Shown: positions 7,049 to 15,646, counted from the stretch's first letter. The stretch is 64,000 bases of DNA from Streptomyces flavotricini (GCF_020639365.1 NZ_JAINUL010000001.1:3580661-3644660); one strand, 5' to 3'. The notes: generated by a model from the letters alone, not told the origin. Program-made: numbers and translations.

Positions 7049-9241
7049 TCAGCCGGCGGCGCCCAAGCGGGCCTGTTCCTCCTCGACGATGCGCCGGGCC
7101 AGCGAGGTGTCCGAGACGTCGACCGCCTCCGGCGCCGACTCCGCCACCGCGCTGCGCCGGGCGTACGCGTCGAAGAGCCGGGCCTTGCGGTCCAGTACCT
7201 CCAGCATCCGCTGGTCCACCCCGTCGGTGGCGAGCAGCCGGTGCACCCGTACCGCGCGCACCTGGCCCATCCGGTGCGCGCGGGCCACGGCCTGCGCCTC
7301 CGTGGTCGGCTTGGCCTGCGGCTCGCACAGGATCACCACCGACGCGGCCTGGAGGTTGATCCCGATGCCGCCCGCCTCGATCTGCGCGAGCAGCACGGCG
7401 TGCCCGGCCGCCTCGCCGAACCCGTCGACGAGCCGCTGGCGGCGGGCCGGCGACACGCTTCCGGAGATCGGCCCGAAGAGCAGGCCGCTGCCGCCGCCGC
7501 CCGCCGACGGCTGCCGGCCGAGCGCCTCCTCGACCGCCCCGAGCACCTCGCGGAAGGCGGAGAACACCACGACCTTCAGCCCGTTGGCGGCGGCGTCCGC
7601 CACCAGCTCGCGCAGCCGCGCCAGCTTCGCCGACTTCTCCGGCCTCGCGTACGCGGCCCTGCGCATCGCCATGAAATTGCCGGCCCGCACCGCCACCCGG
7701 TAGGCCTCCCGGTCGGCCGCGCTCAGCTCCTCCCATTCGTCGGTCCACTGGATCCCGGGCAGCTCGGCGAGTACGTCGCGCTGGTTGCGCCGCAGGTACG
7801 CGGGCGCCACGGCCCTGCGGAACGCCTTGGATCCGGCCACCGCGTCGAGCTCACCGGTCCCGGGGGCCACGTCGGGCCGCAGGATCCGTACGAGACTGCG
7901 GAACTCCGCGACCCGGTTCTCCATCGGGGTGCCGGTGAGGAAGAGGACGTGCGTGCAGCGCCCGGCCCAGGCGGCGACCGCGAGCGAGCGCTGCGCCCGC
8001 GGGTTCTTGACCTGGTGCGCCTCGTCCACGACGAGCATCCCCAGCTCCTCGGCGGCCGGCTCGGGGAATCCGGTCAGCGCCTGGAAGGTGGTCACGGCCA
8101 CCCCTCCCTCCCCCCGCCAGTCCGCGAAAGCGTCGTGGCGGCCGGGGCCGTGCAGGGCGACCGCGCGCAGGGTGCTGCGCGCCTCGATCTCGCGGGTCCA
8201 GTTGATCAGGACGCCGGCCGGGCAGACCACGAGGAAGTGGCGGTGCCCCTGCGCCGCGAGGTGCGCGAGGGCGGCGAGTGCCTGGATCGTCTTGCCCAGT
8301 CCCATCTCGTCGCCGAGGATCACCCGCCGCTGGGCGAGGGCGAAGCGGGCGCCGAAGGACTGGTACCCGCGCAGCGAGACGCGGCGGTGCGTGCCGTCGA
8401 GGGCCTGGGCGCGGACGCGTTCGGCCAGCGCCTCGGGCAGGAACCCCTGGGCGGCGGCCGGGTCGGCGCCGCCGCCGGGCCGCTCGGTGACCTCCGCGAG
8501 CAGGCCGTAGTACTCGGCGGAGCGCAGCTCGAAGTCGACCCAGGCCGCCGCCTCGTCGGCGGCCGCGCGCAGCAGGTCGACCGAGGCCTGCCCGAGCAGG
8601 ACGGGGACGCCGTCGGCGGCGGCCCGCCCGGTCCGCCGGCCGATCTCGGTGAGGGCGGCGAGGGCCCGTTCGCGCCGCTCCCGCCCCGCGAACCAGCCCC
8701 GAAGCCGTCCGGCGGCGGGTGCGGCGTCGGCGAGCAGCGGTCCGAGCCCGGCGTCCAGGGCGGTGGCGGCCTCGACGGCCCGGCGGGCTTCGGGGCCGGC
8801 CTCGACGAGCGGGTACAGGGCGGCGACCAGGGCGGTGGTCCGGGGCTCGGGACGGTCCACGTCGAGGTGCACGGCCACGGTCTCCCCGACGGCCTCGGCG
8901 AGCTGCCGCGCCGCGCCGAGCGCCTGGTCGGCGGTCTGCTGCCCGATCCCGGGGATCTGGCGCAGCCGGTGGCGGCCCGCGTCCAGGACCCGCTGCACGG
9001 TGTCGAACCCGGCCGCCTCGATGGCGGCCACGGCGGCCGGCCGCAGGCGCCCCTCGGTGACGTGGGCGAGCCGGTCGGCGGGGATCCGCAGCAGCTCGGA
9101 GCGGGCCAGGTCGGCGTGGATCGGAGCCCAGGCCTCCCGTACGGCGTCGACGGCCCGCCGGTGGTCGGTCAGCAGCGCACCGGCCGCGGCGTGCAGCCGC
9201 TCGCCCGCGCCGATCGCCTCGGCCACCGCCCTGCGCCGCAT
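7049..9241 (-). CDS. SNF2-family DEAD/DEAH helicase with internal helix-hairpin-helix
   Basis: About 730 residues. The N-terminal third holds a helix-hairpin-helix-like segment (LRQIPGIGQQTADQAL). The SNF2 ATPase core follows with motif I GDEMGLGKTIQALA, motif II VVDEAHQVKNP, motif III LFLTGTPMENR, and a helicase C half ending in QAVARAHRMGQ. This is the RapA/SWI-SNF type of DNA translocase. The ATG at 9241 fits the conserved MRRRAVAEA start; open frame continues upstream but becomes low-complexity. Single gene, with no methylase, nuclease or other defence genes beside it, so a housekeeping DNA-remodelling role is more likely than phage defence. Confidence 0.85.
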   Translation of the reverse strand: MRRRAVAEAIGAGERLHAAAGALLTDHRRAVDAVREAWAPIHADLARSELLRIPADRLAHVTEGRLRPAAVAAIEAAGFDTVQRVLDAGRHRLRQIPGIGQQTADQALGAARQLAEAVGETVAVHLDVDRPEPRTTALVAALYPLVEAGPEARRAVEAATALDAGLGPLLADAAPAAGRLRGWFAGRERRERALAALTEIGRRTGRAAADGVPVLLGQASVDLLRAAADEAAAWVDFELRSAEYYGLLAEVTERPGGGADPAAAQGFLPEALAERVRAQALDGTHRRVSLRGYQSFGARFALAQRRVILGDEMGLGKTIQALAALAHLAAQGHRHFLVVCPAGVLINWTREIEARSTLRAVALHGPGRHDAFADWRGEGGVAVTTFQALTGFPEPAAEELGMLVVDEAHQVKNPRAQRSLAVAAWAGRCTHVLFLTGTPMENRVAEFRSLVRILRPDVAPGTGELDAVAGSKAFRRAVAPAYLRRNQRDVLAELPGIQWTDEWEELSAADREAYRVAVRAGNFMAMRRAAYARPEKSAKLARLRELVADAAANGLKVVVFSAFREVLGAVEEALGRQPSAGGGGSGLLFGPISGSVSPARRQRLVDGFGEAAGHAVLLAQIEAGGIGINLQAASVVILCEPQAKPTTEAQAVARAHRMGQVRAVRVHRLLATDGVDQRMLEVLDRKARLFDAYARRSAVAESAPEAVDVSDTSLARRIVEEEQARLGAAG

Positions 9242-9387
9242 GCCCCTCACCCCCCGACTGCTCCCGACCGCGCCGGGTAACGACTGCAGGCAACCTACCC
9301 CCGGCGGCGGGGTCGGCCGCGCCCCGCGGGCGGCGGGCGGGAGAGCGCGGACGGGAGCGGGAGCGGGGAGAGGAGCAGAATGAAGGG

Positions 9388-10023
9388 GTGTTTCCGCACG
9401 AACCCGAATCAATCCATTCGGGGAGGCCGAACGTATCCACTGACGTGCAGAGAATGGGCCTCCCGCTCGGGCGTGCGCCGGACGAAGCGTTGCTGTCGGG
9501 CCTTGCGACGGGTGATCCCGAGATCGCCGTCGCGTTCGTGCGCCGCTTCCAGCGCACGGTCTTCGGCGTGGCCATCGCCGTGGTGGGCGACGCCCAGCTC
9601 GCCGAGGACATCGCACAGCAGACGTTCGAGCGGGCGTGGCGGCACGCACAGGTCTACGACTCGCGCCGGGGGTCCGTACGGACCTGGCTCACGGCGATCG
9701 CGCACCACCTGGCGATCGACGCGGTCCGGGCCCGCCGGGCCAATCCGGTCGCCCCGGAGGATCTGGACGCCCTCCTCGACATCGTGACGCAGACGCCCGA
9801 GCAGCACGCCGTCGCGGCCGAGACCTCGGCCGGCGTACGGGCGGCGGTGGCCACCCTGCCCCGGGAGCAGGCCCGCGCCCTGGTGATGGCGGGCATCTAC
9901 GGGTTGACCGCGCAGCAGATCGCCGACATGGAACACGTCCCGCTGGGGACGGCCAAGACGCGGATCCGCACTGCGATGCACAAGCTCCGCAGGACCCTGG
10001 GGGCCGAGGAGAGCCTGCGATGA
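9388..10023 (+). CDS. ECF-type RNA polymerase sigma factor
   Basis: A 211-residue sigma-70 family protein. Region 2 runs through FVRRFQRTVFGVAIAVVGD and DIAQQTFERAWRHA, ending with VRTWLTAIAHHLAIDAVRA. Region 4 contains LPREQARALVMAG and GLTAQQIADMEHVPLGTAKTR. The stop overlaps the start of the anti-sigma gene as ATGA, giving translational coupling and the usual 1:1 stoichiometry. GTG 9388 gives a longer N-terminus; ATG 9454 (MGLPLGR) is an alternative and would remove 22 residues not needed by the family. Promoter targets cannot be inferred. Confidence 0.92.
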   Translation: MFPHEPESIHSGRPNVSTDVQRMGLPLGRAPDEALLSGLATGDPEIAVAFVRRFQRTVFGVAIAVVGDAQLAEDIAQQTFERAWRHAQVYDSRRGSVRTWLTAIAHHLAIDAVRARRANPVAPEDLDALLDIVTQTPEQHAVAAETSAGVRAAVATLPREQARALVMAGIYGLTAQQIADMEHVPLGTAKTRIRTAMHKLRRTLGAEESLR

Positions 10024-10736
10024 GCGAGATGACCTGCGAGCAGCTGAGGGAACTCGACGCCGAGCTGGCGCTGGGCATCCTTCCGGCCCGGGAGCGCGCC
10101 CGTGCGGTCGCCCACCTGGACCAGTGCCCCGGCTGCCGGGAGCACATCGAGCAGCTGGCGCTGGTCGGCGACGACCTGCTGGGGCTGCTCCCGGGAACGG
10201 AGCCCCCGGTCGGCTTCGAGAGCCGGGTCACGGCCCTCCTCCAGCCGCCGGCTCCGGACCCCGCCCCGGCGCCGGCGCCGGCTCCCGCGGCCCGGCGGTG
10301 GCTCCTGCGGCCCCGGCTCCTGCGGCCCCGGGTCGCGGCCGCGGCGGCCGCCCTGGCCGTGGCGTGCGGCTTCGGCGGCTGGGCGGCGGGCACGGCCATC
10401 CAGGCCTCGGCGCCGCCCCCGTCCCCGACGGCCCGCGCGAACGCCCAGCTGCTCCAGGCCGCGCTGGTCACCGGCGGCCGGGAGGTGGGCCGGGTGTTCG
10501 CCCACCCGGGCGCGCGGGGCTGGGTGTACATGTCGGTGGACCTGGAGAAGCCGATGCCCGAGATCAGCTGCGTCCTCGACCACAAGGACGGCACGATGAC
10601 CCGGCTGGGCACGTTCTCGCTCCAGGACGGCTACGGCTACTGGGTCGCGACGACCGACGTGAACGCCACCACCCTCGCCGGCGCCCGCCTCCTCACCCCG
10701 GAAGGCTCGGTCCTCGCCTCGGCCCACTTCGCCTGA
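10020..10736 (+). CDS. zinc-finger (zf-HC2/RskA-like) anti-sigma factor
   Basis: A 238-residue membrane protein. The cytosolic N-terminus has the ZAS motif in AHLDQCPGCREH (His-x3-Cys-x2-Cys), which clamps ECF sigma factors. A proline/alanine linker leads to one transmembrane helix at about residues 101-125 (AAAAAALAVACGFGGWAAG) and an extracytoplasmic RskA-type domain with DLEKPMPEISC and GYWVATTD. It should sequester the sigma factor encoded just upstream and release it after an envelope signal, perhaps by regulated proteolysis. The start overlaps the sigma stop by four bases. Confidence 0.9.
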   Translation: MSEMTCEQLRELDAELALGILPARERARAVAHLDQCPGCREHIEQLALVGDDLLGLLPGTEPPVGFESRVTALLQPPAPDPAPAPAPAPAARRWLLRPRLLRPRVAAAAAALAVACGFGGWAAGTAIQASAPPPSPTARANAQLLQAALVTGGREVGRVFAHPGARGWVYMSVDLEKPMPEISCVLDHKDGTMTRLGTFSLQDGYGYWVATTDVNATTLAGARLLTPEGSVLASAHFA

Positions 10737-10810
10737 GGGCCTTCCCCTCCGCGTGTCACAGACCCGTCATTTCCCACCCGGCGGGTCCCCGTCGCGACGA
10801 GCATGGCCGG

Positions 10811-11440
10811 ATGCGCACACACCACACCGCCGTCCTCCTCACCACCGCCGGACTTCTCGCCCTCACGGCCTGCCAGGACCTGGCGGCCTCCGGCGGCACG
10901 CCGGCTCCGCCCGCCTCGTCGGGCTTATCCGCCTCCTCCAAGGCCCCCGGCTCCGCGGCGAAGACCGCCACCGTTCCTCAGCTCGTGGGGAAGGGGCTCC
11001 AGAGCGCGCAGGACGAGTCCCAGGCTGCGGGGTTCGCCCTGCTGAAGTCGCACGACGCGCTCGGCCGCGGCCGGCTCCAGGCCGTGGACCGGAACTGGAA
11101 GGTCTGCTCGCAGAGCCCTGCCGCCGGCGCGACCGTCCCGACCGGCACGACGCTCGACTTCGGCGCGGTGAAGCTCGAAGAGAGCTGTCCGGCTGCGGAC
11201 CCGGGGCCGCAGCCGGAAGCGGGCGGGACCATGCCGGACTTCGCCGGCAAGTCCATGAAGGTCGCCCGTGCCGCACTGCCGTCGAACACGAGCATCACCG
11301 TCAAGGACGCGGCCCAGAGCCGGATGGTGGTCCAGGAATCGAACTGGAAGGTGTGCTCGCAGGATCCGAAGGCGGGTACCCGGCTGGCCGGTCAGCCTGT
11401 TGCGTTCACCGTGGTCAAGTTCGCGGAGACCTGCCCCTGA
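10811..11440 (+). CDS. PASTA-domain lipoprotein (TTA-containing gene)
   Basis: A 209-residue lipoprotein: signal peptide MRTHHTAVLLTTAGLLALTAC with lipobox LTAC and acylated Cys21, a Ser/Ala/Pro linker, then two PASTA-like repeats. The first begins ATVPQLVGKGLQ, the second TMPDFAGKSMKV, and each ends with a WKVCSQ(S/D)P block. PASTA domains bind muropeptides or act as wall spacers. Residue 39 is encoded by TTA (10925-10927), so translation should depend on bldA tRNA. It lies 74 bp after the anti-sigma gene and may be an envelope sensor or effector tied to it; that link is inference. Confidence 0.8.
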   Translation: MRTHHTAVLLTTAGLLALTACQDLAASGGTPAPPASSGLSASSKAPGSAAKTATVPQLVGKGLQSAQDESQAAGFALLKSHDALGRGRLQAVDRNWKVCSQSPAAGATVPTGTTLDFGAVKLEESCPAADPGPQPEAGGTMPDFAGKSMKVARAALPSNTSITVKDAAQSRMVVQESNWKVCSQDPKAGTRLAGQPVAFTVVKFAETCP

Positions 11441-11476
11441 GCCCTGCCCCTGGGACCGAGCCCTGCCCCTGGGACC
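11439..11476. repeat. 19-bp perfect tandem duplication at the end of the PASTA gene
   Basis: Two head-to-tail copies of a 19-bp unit beginning GAGCCCTGCCCC, at 11439-11457 and 11458-11476. The first copy starts inside the TGA stop codon of the PASTA lipoprotein gene, so the coding sequence is unaffected. Confidence 0.9.
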
Positions 11477-11510
11477 TCCCCCCGGGCCCACCGGCCCCCT
11501 GACCGACCGC

Positions 11511-11996
11511 TCAGGTGACGGTGAGGGTCAGGGTGGCCGGGGTGGTGGTCGGGCGGGGGACGGTGATGCGGGTGGTGCCCGGGCGGACCGCGCGGAGCTC
11601 CCATTCGCGGTGGCCCGAGCCCGTCACGTTGCTGACGCGGATCAGCAGCACCGCATCGCCCCGGGCGGTGGGCTGCGGGCCGCCTTCCGGGAGGGGCAGG
11701 CGCAGGCGGGCCGTCTGCCCGACCGCGAGCCGCCCCGCGAAGCCGTCGTCGGCCCCGGTGAGTACGCGGCCCTGCGCCGGGGTCGGCGCGCCGGCCGCCG
11801 TGGCGCTCGTGCCGCCGCTGACGCCCGGGGCGCGCGTACCGCCCGCCGGTTCACCCGTACCGCCCGTGCCGTCCGTACCGCCCCTGCCGCCCGACTCGTG
11901 CGTCCCCTTCTCCGGCGGACGCGCCCGGCCGCCCCCGCACCCCGTGAAGAGGGCGAGGGCGGCGAGGCACACCAGGCGGCGGTCAGCCACCGTCAC
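11511..11996 (-). CDS. small lipoprotein, possibly chagasin-like (I42) inhibitor
   Basis: A 161-residue lipoprotein with signal and lipobox LALFTGC, a low-complexity Gly/Thr/Pro spacer to about residue 85, and a C-terminal beta-rich domain with VGQTARLRLPL and a REWELRAVRPGTTRI block. That pattern (G-x-x-x-W/F-x-x-x-A-x-x-x-G-x-x-x-I) resembles the last strands of I42/chagasin peptidase inhibitors. Its start overlaps the metallopeptidase stop by 14 bp, so the two are cotranscribed. I42 proteins classically inhibit cysteine peptidases, so a direct inhibitor-enzyme pairing is only a guess. Confidence 0.55.
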   Translation of the reverse strand: MTVADRRLVCLAALALFTGCGGGRARPPEKGTHESGGRGGTDGTGGTGEPAGGTRAPGVSGGTSATAAGAPTPAQGRVLTGADDGFAGRLAVGQTARLRLPLPEGGPQPTARGDAVLLIRVSNVTGSGHREWELRAVRPGTTRITVPRPTTTPATLTLTVT

Positions 11997-14900
11997 GCAC
12001 GTTGAAGCGCAGCAGTACGTCGGCCTGCTTCAGCAGCTGGTCCCGCGTCGACGCGGGGTCGTTGTAGACCGCCTCGGCGTTGGCCACCGCCGCCCCGAAG
12101 GTCGAGTCCGTCTTCCAGTCGCCGTTGGTGTCGACGGGCGTGGACAGGTCGTACGACCCGTTCGCGAAGTTGAGCCACGCCGCGAGCAGCTGCTGCGAGA
12201 TCAGCGGCCTCGGCTGCGGCGATCCCGAGCTGAGGATCGCGTACGCCTGGGCGTCGGTCAGCGGTCCGTACACGGCGCTCATGAACGAGGCCACGCCGAG
12301 CAGGCAGGCCCGCTGCGCCGCCGTGAAGTGCTTCGGCGAGGGCCCGCCGAACTCCTTCATCCAGTAGGCCTGGTTGTGCGCCCGCTCCGTGTTGCCGGTG
12401 GTGATGACGGAGGCCGTGTCGGAGGCGGAGCCGCCGTCGTCGTCCGTGCTGGTGAACGTCAGCGTGGACAGGCACGCGGCCGGGTACGCGTGGGACTTCG
12501 CCGCCGTCACGTCGCGCGGCTGGATCGAGGGGCTCGGATCCGGGTCGGTGGCCGGCGGGTTCACCAGCGAGACCAGGTCGTCCGAGGTTCCGTCGCCCCA
12601 GAGCCATTTCAGGGTCAGGTCGTCACTGCCCGGGTCGGCCGACGCACCGGTCACGGCGACCGGCGTGCCGGCGTGGGCGATGAAGGCCTTCTGCCCGTTG
12701 TACGTGGTCTGCCCGTCGCCGGAGATCGCCGCGGTCGGGTCGGTGTTGGCGATCGTCGCGTCGACCGTCCGGCAGGTGCCGGTGTCGTCGTCCCTGCCGC
12801 AGACCTCGATGGGGAAGGTCCCGTCGTCCCCGTACGTGTGCTCCGCCGTGAAGCTCAGCGTCGCGTCGGGGCGGTCGTTCTCCGGTGTGCCGGTGAGCTC
12901 CTGCGGGCCCGCTCCGTCCTTCCAGTCGACGGTGGCGGTCAGCGGGTCGAGCCAGCCCGGGTCGCTGATCTTGCCCGTGAGGGTGATCGGGCCGTTCTCC
13001 CCGGCCGGGGTGACCGGCTGGAGCGTCACGACCGGTGCGGCGTTCGCGACGGTGACCGTCGTCGAGTCGGTGTCGGTGTTGCCGGCGGCGTCGGTCACCT
13101 TCAGCCCGACGGTGGAGACGCCGTCCTGGCCCACCGCGCTGAAAGCGGTGGTGACCCCGGTGGCGTCGTCGTACTGGCCGTCGTTGTCGAGGTCCCAGGC
13201 GTACGAGGTCAGGTTCCCGGCCGACGGAGCGGTCCCTTTGGTGGAGCCGGCCGCGCTGAGCGTGACGTCCCTGCCCTCGTTCGTCGTGTACGGACCGCCC
13301 GCCTTCGCGGTCGGCAGGCAGGCGGCGGGGACGGTCTCGTCGGCGGTCACGGTGTTCTGGTCGGCGCTGGACGCGGCGTTCGCGCCCATGCCCCGGCCGG
13401 CGAAGACCCGCCACAGGAGGCACTGGTCGGCGCCCGCGTTGCCGGCCATGTCGGCGGCGAGGATGCCGTCGCGCGCGTCGAGGTAGCTCGGCGTGGTGAC
13501 GGTGCTCTTCATGCCGTCGATGACGAGCTGCTGGGTGAACGCGACGCCCTTCGCCTCGCGGATGTCGTACATCGTCGCGGCCCAGATCTCGCCGTTGCGG
13601 TGCACGCCGCGGGCGGGGTTGAAGGTGCCCCACTTCTCGGTGGACGTGTCGTAGGCCTGCGAGCGGATGCCGGTGGCGGTGTTGCCGGTGACGTACTCGC
13701 CGACCGTCGCGTCGCCCCACTTGAGGAAGGAGATCGTGTCGCTCCAGCCCTCCCCGAGGGCGCCGGTCTGGGAGCCGTCGCCGAGGTTGCCGCCGCCGAC
13801 GAGGCGGCTGGACACGCCGTGTCCGTACTCGTGCGCGATCACGTCGCCGTCGAGCGAGCCGTCGCGGTACGGCCGGCCCGGCGGCTGCCACATGTACATC
13901 TGCATGCGCGGGCTGGAGCCGTCCCCGGGGGTGCCGAAGTTGGCGTTGTTCGTGCAGCGGATCTTGTTCGGCGGGGTGGCGTCGTCGAGGCAGCCGAGGT
14001 CCCAGCCGTCCTGCGCCTCGGCCAGGACGGGGTCGTTGCCCGAGCCGCCGCGGCCGAAGTTGTTCACCTGGAAGTTGCGCGACGCCTCGTCGAAACCGAG
14101 GTCGTAGAGGTAGTCGTGCATCACGTTGGTGTAGTAGAAGAGCTGCGTGATGACCGGGTTGACGTCGGCGTCGAGGTTGGCCTGCGTGGCGCTGGCGTTG
14201 GTGCGCCAGGTGTCGTTGAACGTGTAGTCGAAGTGCTGGTGGTTCGGGTCGCCGCTCGCCGGGGACTGCGGGCGCAGCGCGTCGTTCCCGGTGTCCGGCA
14301 CCAGGTTGTCGCCGTCCTCGTCCCGGTACGCGTTGGCGTTGTTGCCCTGCGTCAGCCGGTCCGCGACCCAGGAGCCGTCGCGGCCGGTGAACGGTGTGAC
14401 GGTGCGGGTGGCGCCGCTGATGTCGGGGTGCTGGGCGGTGAAGACGGTGCCTTCGGGGCCGGCGTGGTGGTACCGGCTCTGGCGGCTCAGGACGCGGCCG
14501 TCGGCGGCGTCGACCACCGTCTCGTACCAGGACGTGCCCGAGACCTCGATGTCGGTGAGCCAGGCGGGGCGCAGCTCGCGGCCGGAGTCGGTAGGGAACC
14601 AGACCAGTTCGGCGGTCACGTCGTTGGGCTTCGTGAGCCGCTTGGCGTAGACGTTCTTGAACTTCTGCCGGCCCTTGTCGCGGTTGTCGGTGCCGGCCAG
14701 CGCGTGCTGGGGCTCCGCGCCCTGGGCCTCGGCCGCCTGGTCGAGGGCCTGCTTGGCCGTCAGCTCGACGTTGCCGGCCGGCTCGGCGGTCACGACGGCG
14801 CCCCCGAGGATGACGAGGCGGCCGCGCTTGTCGACGGTGGCGGTGAGGAGCGCGCCGTGGACGCGCATCCCGTCGATGCTCTGGCCGATCGTCACCTGCC

Positions 14901-15249
14901 GCGCCCCGTTGTGCTCGGTGGGGTACGAGGAGACGACGACGAGCGCCTCGGCCTGCTCGGCGGTGAGCCCGAACTCCCCGCGGTGGTCGCGTACGTAGGC
15001 GAGCGCGACGTGCTCGGGAGCCTGCTTGGACGGCGGGGTCAGGTACCCCCCGGAGTTGAAGATCATCCGGGCGTGCCCGGTGGCGGGGTCGCGCCGTACG
15101 GTGGGATCGGCGGGATCCGCGGCGCCCGGGGGCGCGGCGGCGGCCAGTCCGGGGGCGAGGGCCAGCAACAGGCCGGTGGTGGTCACCGCGGTCCACAACC
15201 GCGTGCGGAATCGCCATCTGGTCACGGCCTGAGCCTCCCGAGCGCCCAC
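11983..15249 (-). CDS. secreted M36 (fungalysin-type) metallopeptidase with PKD-like domains
   Basis: A 1088-residue precursor: signal peptide, an FTP/PepSY-type propeptide (PEHVALAYVRDHRGEFGL), then the M36 catalytic domain. The zinc site is VIAHEYGHGVSSRL (HEXXH) with a downstream Glu in ALGEGWSDTISF. After the catalytic domain (to about residue 640) come PKD/Ig-like repeats (AGGPYTTNEGRDVTLSAAGS, SYAWDLDNDGQYDD, VGLKVTDAAGNTDTD), useful for binding polymers or wall. An unknown C-terminal region ends in LLRFNVRDGG. It digests extracellular protein. A start at GTG 15225 (VTRWRFR) is also possible. Cotranscribed with the downstream lipoprotein. Confidence 0.9.
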   Translation of the reverse strand: MGAREAQAVTRWRFRTRLWTAVTTTGLLLALAPGLAAAAPPGAADPADPTVRRDPATGHARMIFNSGGYLTPPSKQAPEHVALAYVRDHRGEFGLTAEQAEALVVVSSYPTEHNGARQVTIGQSIDGMRVHGALLTATVDKRGRLVILGGAVVTAEPAGNVELTAKQALDQAAEAQGAEPQHALAGTDNRDKGRQKFKNVYAKRLTKPNDVTAELVWFPTDSGRELRPAWLTDIEVSGTSWYETVVDAADGRVLSRQSRYHHAGPEGTVFTAQHPDISGATRTVTPFTGRDGSWVADRLTQGNNANAYRDEDGDNLVPDTGNDALRPQSPASGDPNHQHFDYTFNDTWRTNASATQANLDADVNPVITQLFYYTNVMHDYLYDLGFDEASRNFQVNNFGRGGSGNDPVLAEAQDGWDLGCLDDATPPNKIRCTNNANFGTPGDGSSPRMQMYMWQPPGRPYRDGSLDGDVIAHEYGHGVSSRLVGGGNLGDGSQTGALGEGWSDTISFLKWGDATVGEYVTGNTATGIRSQAYDTSTEKWGTFNPARGVHRNGEIWAATMYDIREAKGVAFTQQLVIDGMKSTVTTPSYLDARDGILAADMAGNAGADQCLLWRVFAGRGMGANAASSADQNTVTADETVPAACLPTAKAGGPYTTNEGRDVTLSAAGSTKGTAPSAGNLTSYAWDLDNDGQYDDATGVTTAFSAVGQDGVSTVGLKVTDAAGNTDTDSTTVTVANAAPVVTLQPVTPAGENGPITLTGKISDPGWLDPLTATVDWKDGAGPQELTGTPENDRPDATLSFTAEHTYGDDGTFPIEVCGRDDDTGTCRTVDATIANTDPTAAISGDGQTTYNGQKAFIAHAGTPVAVTGASADPGSDDLTLKWLWGDGTSDDLVSLVNPPATDPDPSPSIQPRDVTAAKSHAYPAACLSTLTFTSTDDDGGSASDTASVITTGNTERAHNQAYWMKEFGGPSPKHFTAAQRACLLGVASFMSAVYGPLTDAQAYAILSSGSPQPRPLISQQLLAAWLNFANGSYDLSTPVDTNGDWKTDSTFGAAVANAEAVYNDPASTRDQLLKQADVLLRFNVRDGG

Positions 15250-15420
15250 GCTCCCCCCGGGTCTGCTGTCGAGACCGCGTGCGCTCCGTGACCCTACTCA
15301 CCAAGATCCACCCGTCAACGAGCCCCGCCGCCCACCCGCCCAGCCCAACCCCATCGCCCGCACCCCGGTCCGTGCCCCTTCCGGGCCCCGGCTCCGGGGC
15401 GGCTCACGAGCCCTCCACGA

Positions 15421-15540
15421 CCCCCTCGGCTTCCACACCGGCCTGCGCAAACACGGGTCTTCCGGGTCACCCTCCAGCGCCCAGTGCCCTTCGAGATCAG
15501 CCTGGACATCAACGAGCTCACACCGCCCCGAAACAGCTGA
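15421..15540 (+). pseudogene. 3' relic of a Uma2-family gene
   Basis: In the frame ending at the TGA at 15538-15540 the sequence reads RVFRVTLQRPVPFEISLDI and then NELTPPRNS. The intact Uma2 gene 2.3 kb to the right ends IFRHTLQRSLPFEISLDL, DKLAPGQSA. No start or catalytic PD-(D/E)xK part remains. The relic is followed after 3 bp by a GTCAGCGCGGGAATGCA motif that also recurs after the intact gene, so the homology extends past the stop. Confidence 0.75.
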
Positions 15541-15543
15541 AAA

Positions 15544-15560
15544 GTCAGCGCGGGAATGCA
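15544..15560 (+). repeat. accessory-patch repeat motif, copy A
   Basis: GTCAGCGCGGGAATGCA, 15 of 17 bases identical to the second half of the repeat at 17860-17887 and close to that at 16371-16398. It lies immediately after the Uma2 relic, as copy C lies just after the intact Uma2 gene. Confidence 0.7.
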
Positions 15561-15609
15561 AGCGCGAGCGAGGGGTCACTGCGGATTCCCGCCGCTGCGT
15601 ACCGGCATC

Positions 15610-15646
15610 GTGTACACATGGGACACTCGGTACGCTTGTGCACATG
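15610..15646. promoter_or_regulatory. candidate antitoxin operator/promoter
   Basis: The 10-bp direct repeat TGTRCACATG occurs at 15611-15620 and 15637-15646, each built on a dyad (GTGTACAC and GTGCAC). The second copy covers the antitoxin start. Paired palindromes at the start of a YefM/Phd gene are the usual autoregulatory operator architecture for the antitoxin and toxin-antitoxin complex. Confidence 0.5.

Noticed and set aside
7049..9241. SNF2 helicase as part of a phage-defence island
   Set aside because: Flanks are a secreted beta-propeller protein and an ECF sigma operon; no nuclease, methylase or other defence partner is adjacent.
11999..12010. Third match to the ychF end core (ACGTTGAAGCG) at the M36 peptidase 3' end
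   Set aside because: Only 11 bases, arising from the same LRFNV-type codons; there is no associated terminator similarity. It also warns that the core alone is weak evidence.
11515..15291. 1258-codon open frame on the plus strand across the M36 peptidase gene
   Set aside because: A mirror frame of a G+C-rich gene: valine/arginine-rich with no domain, opposite a protein with HEXXH and PKD motifs.
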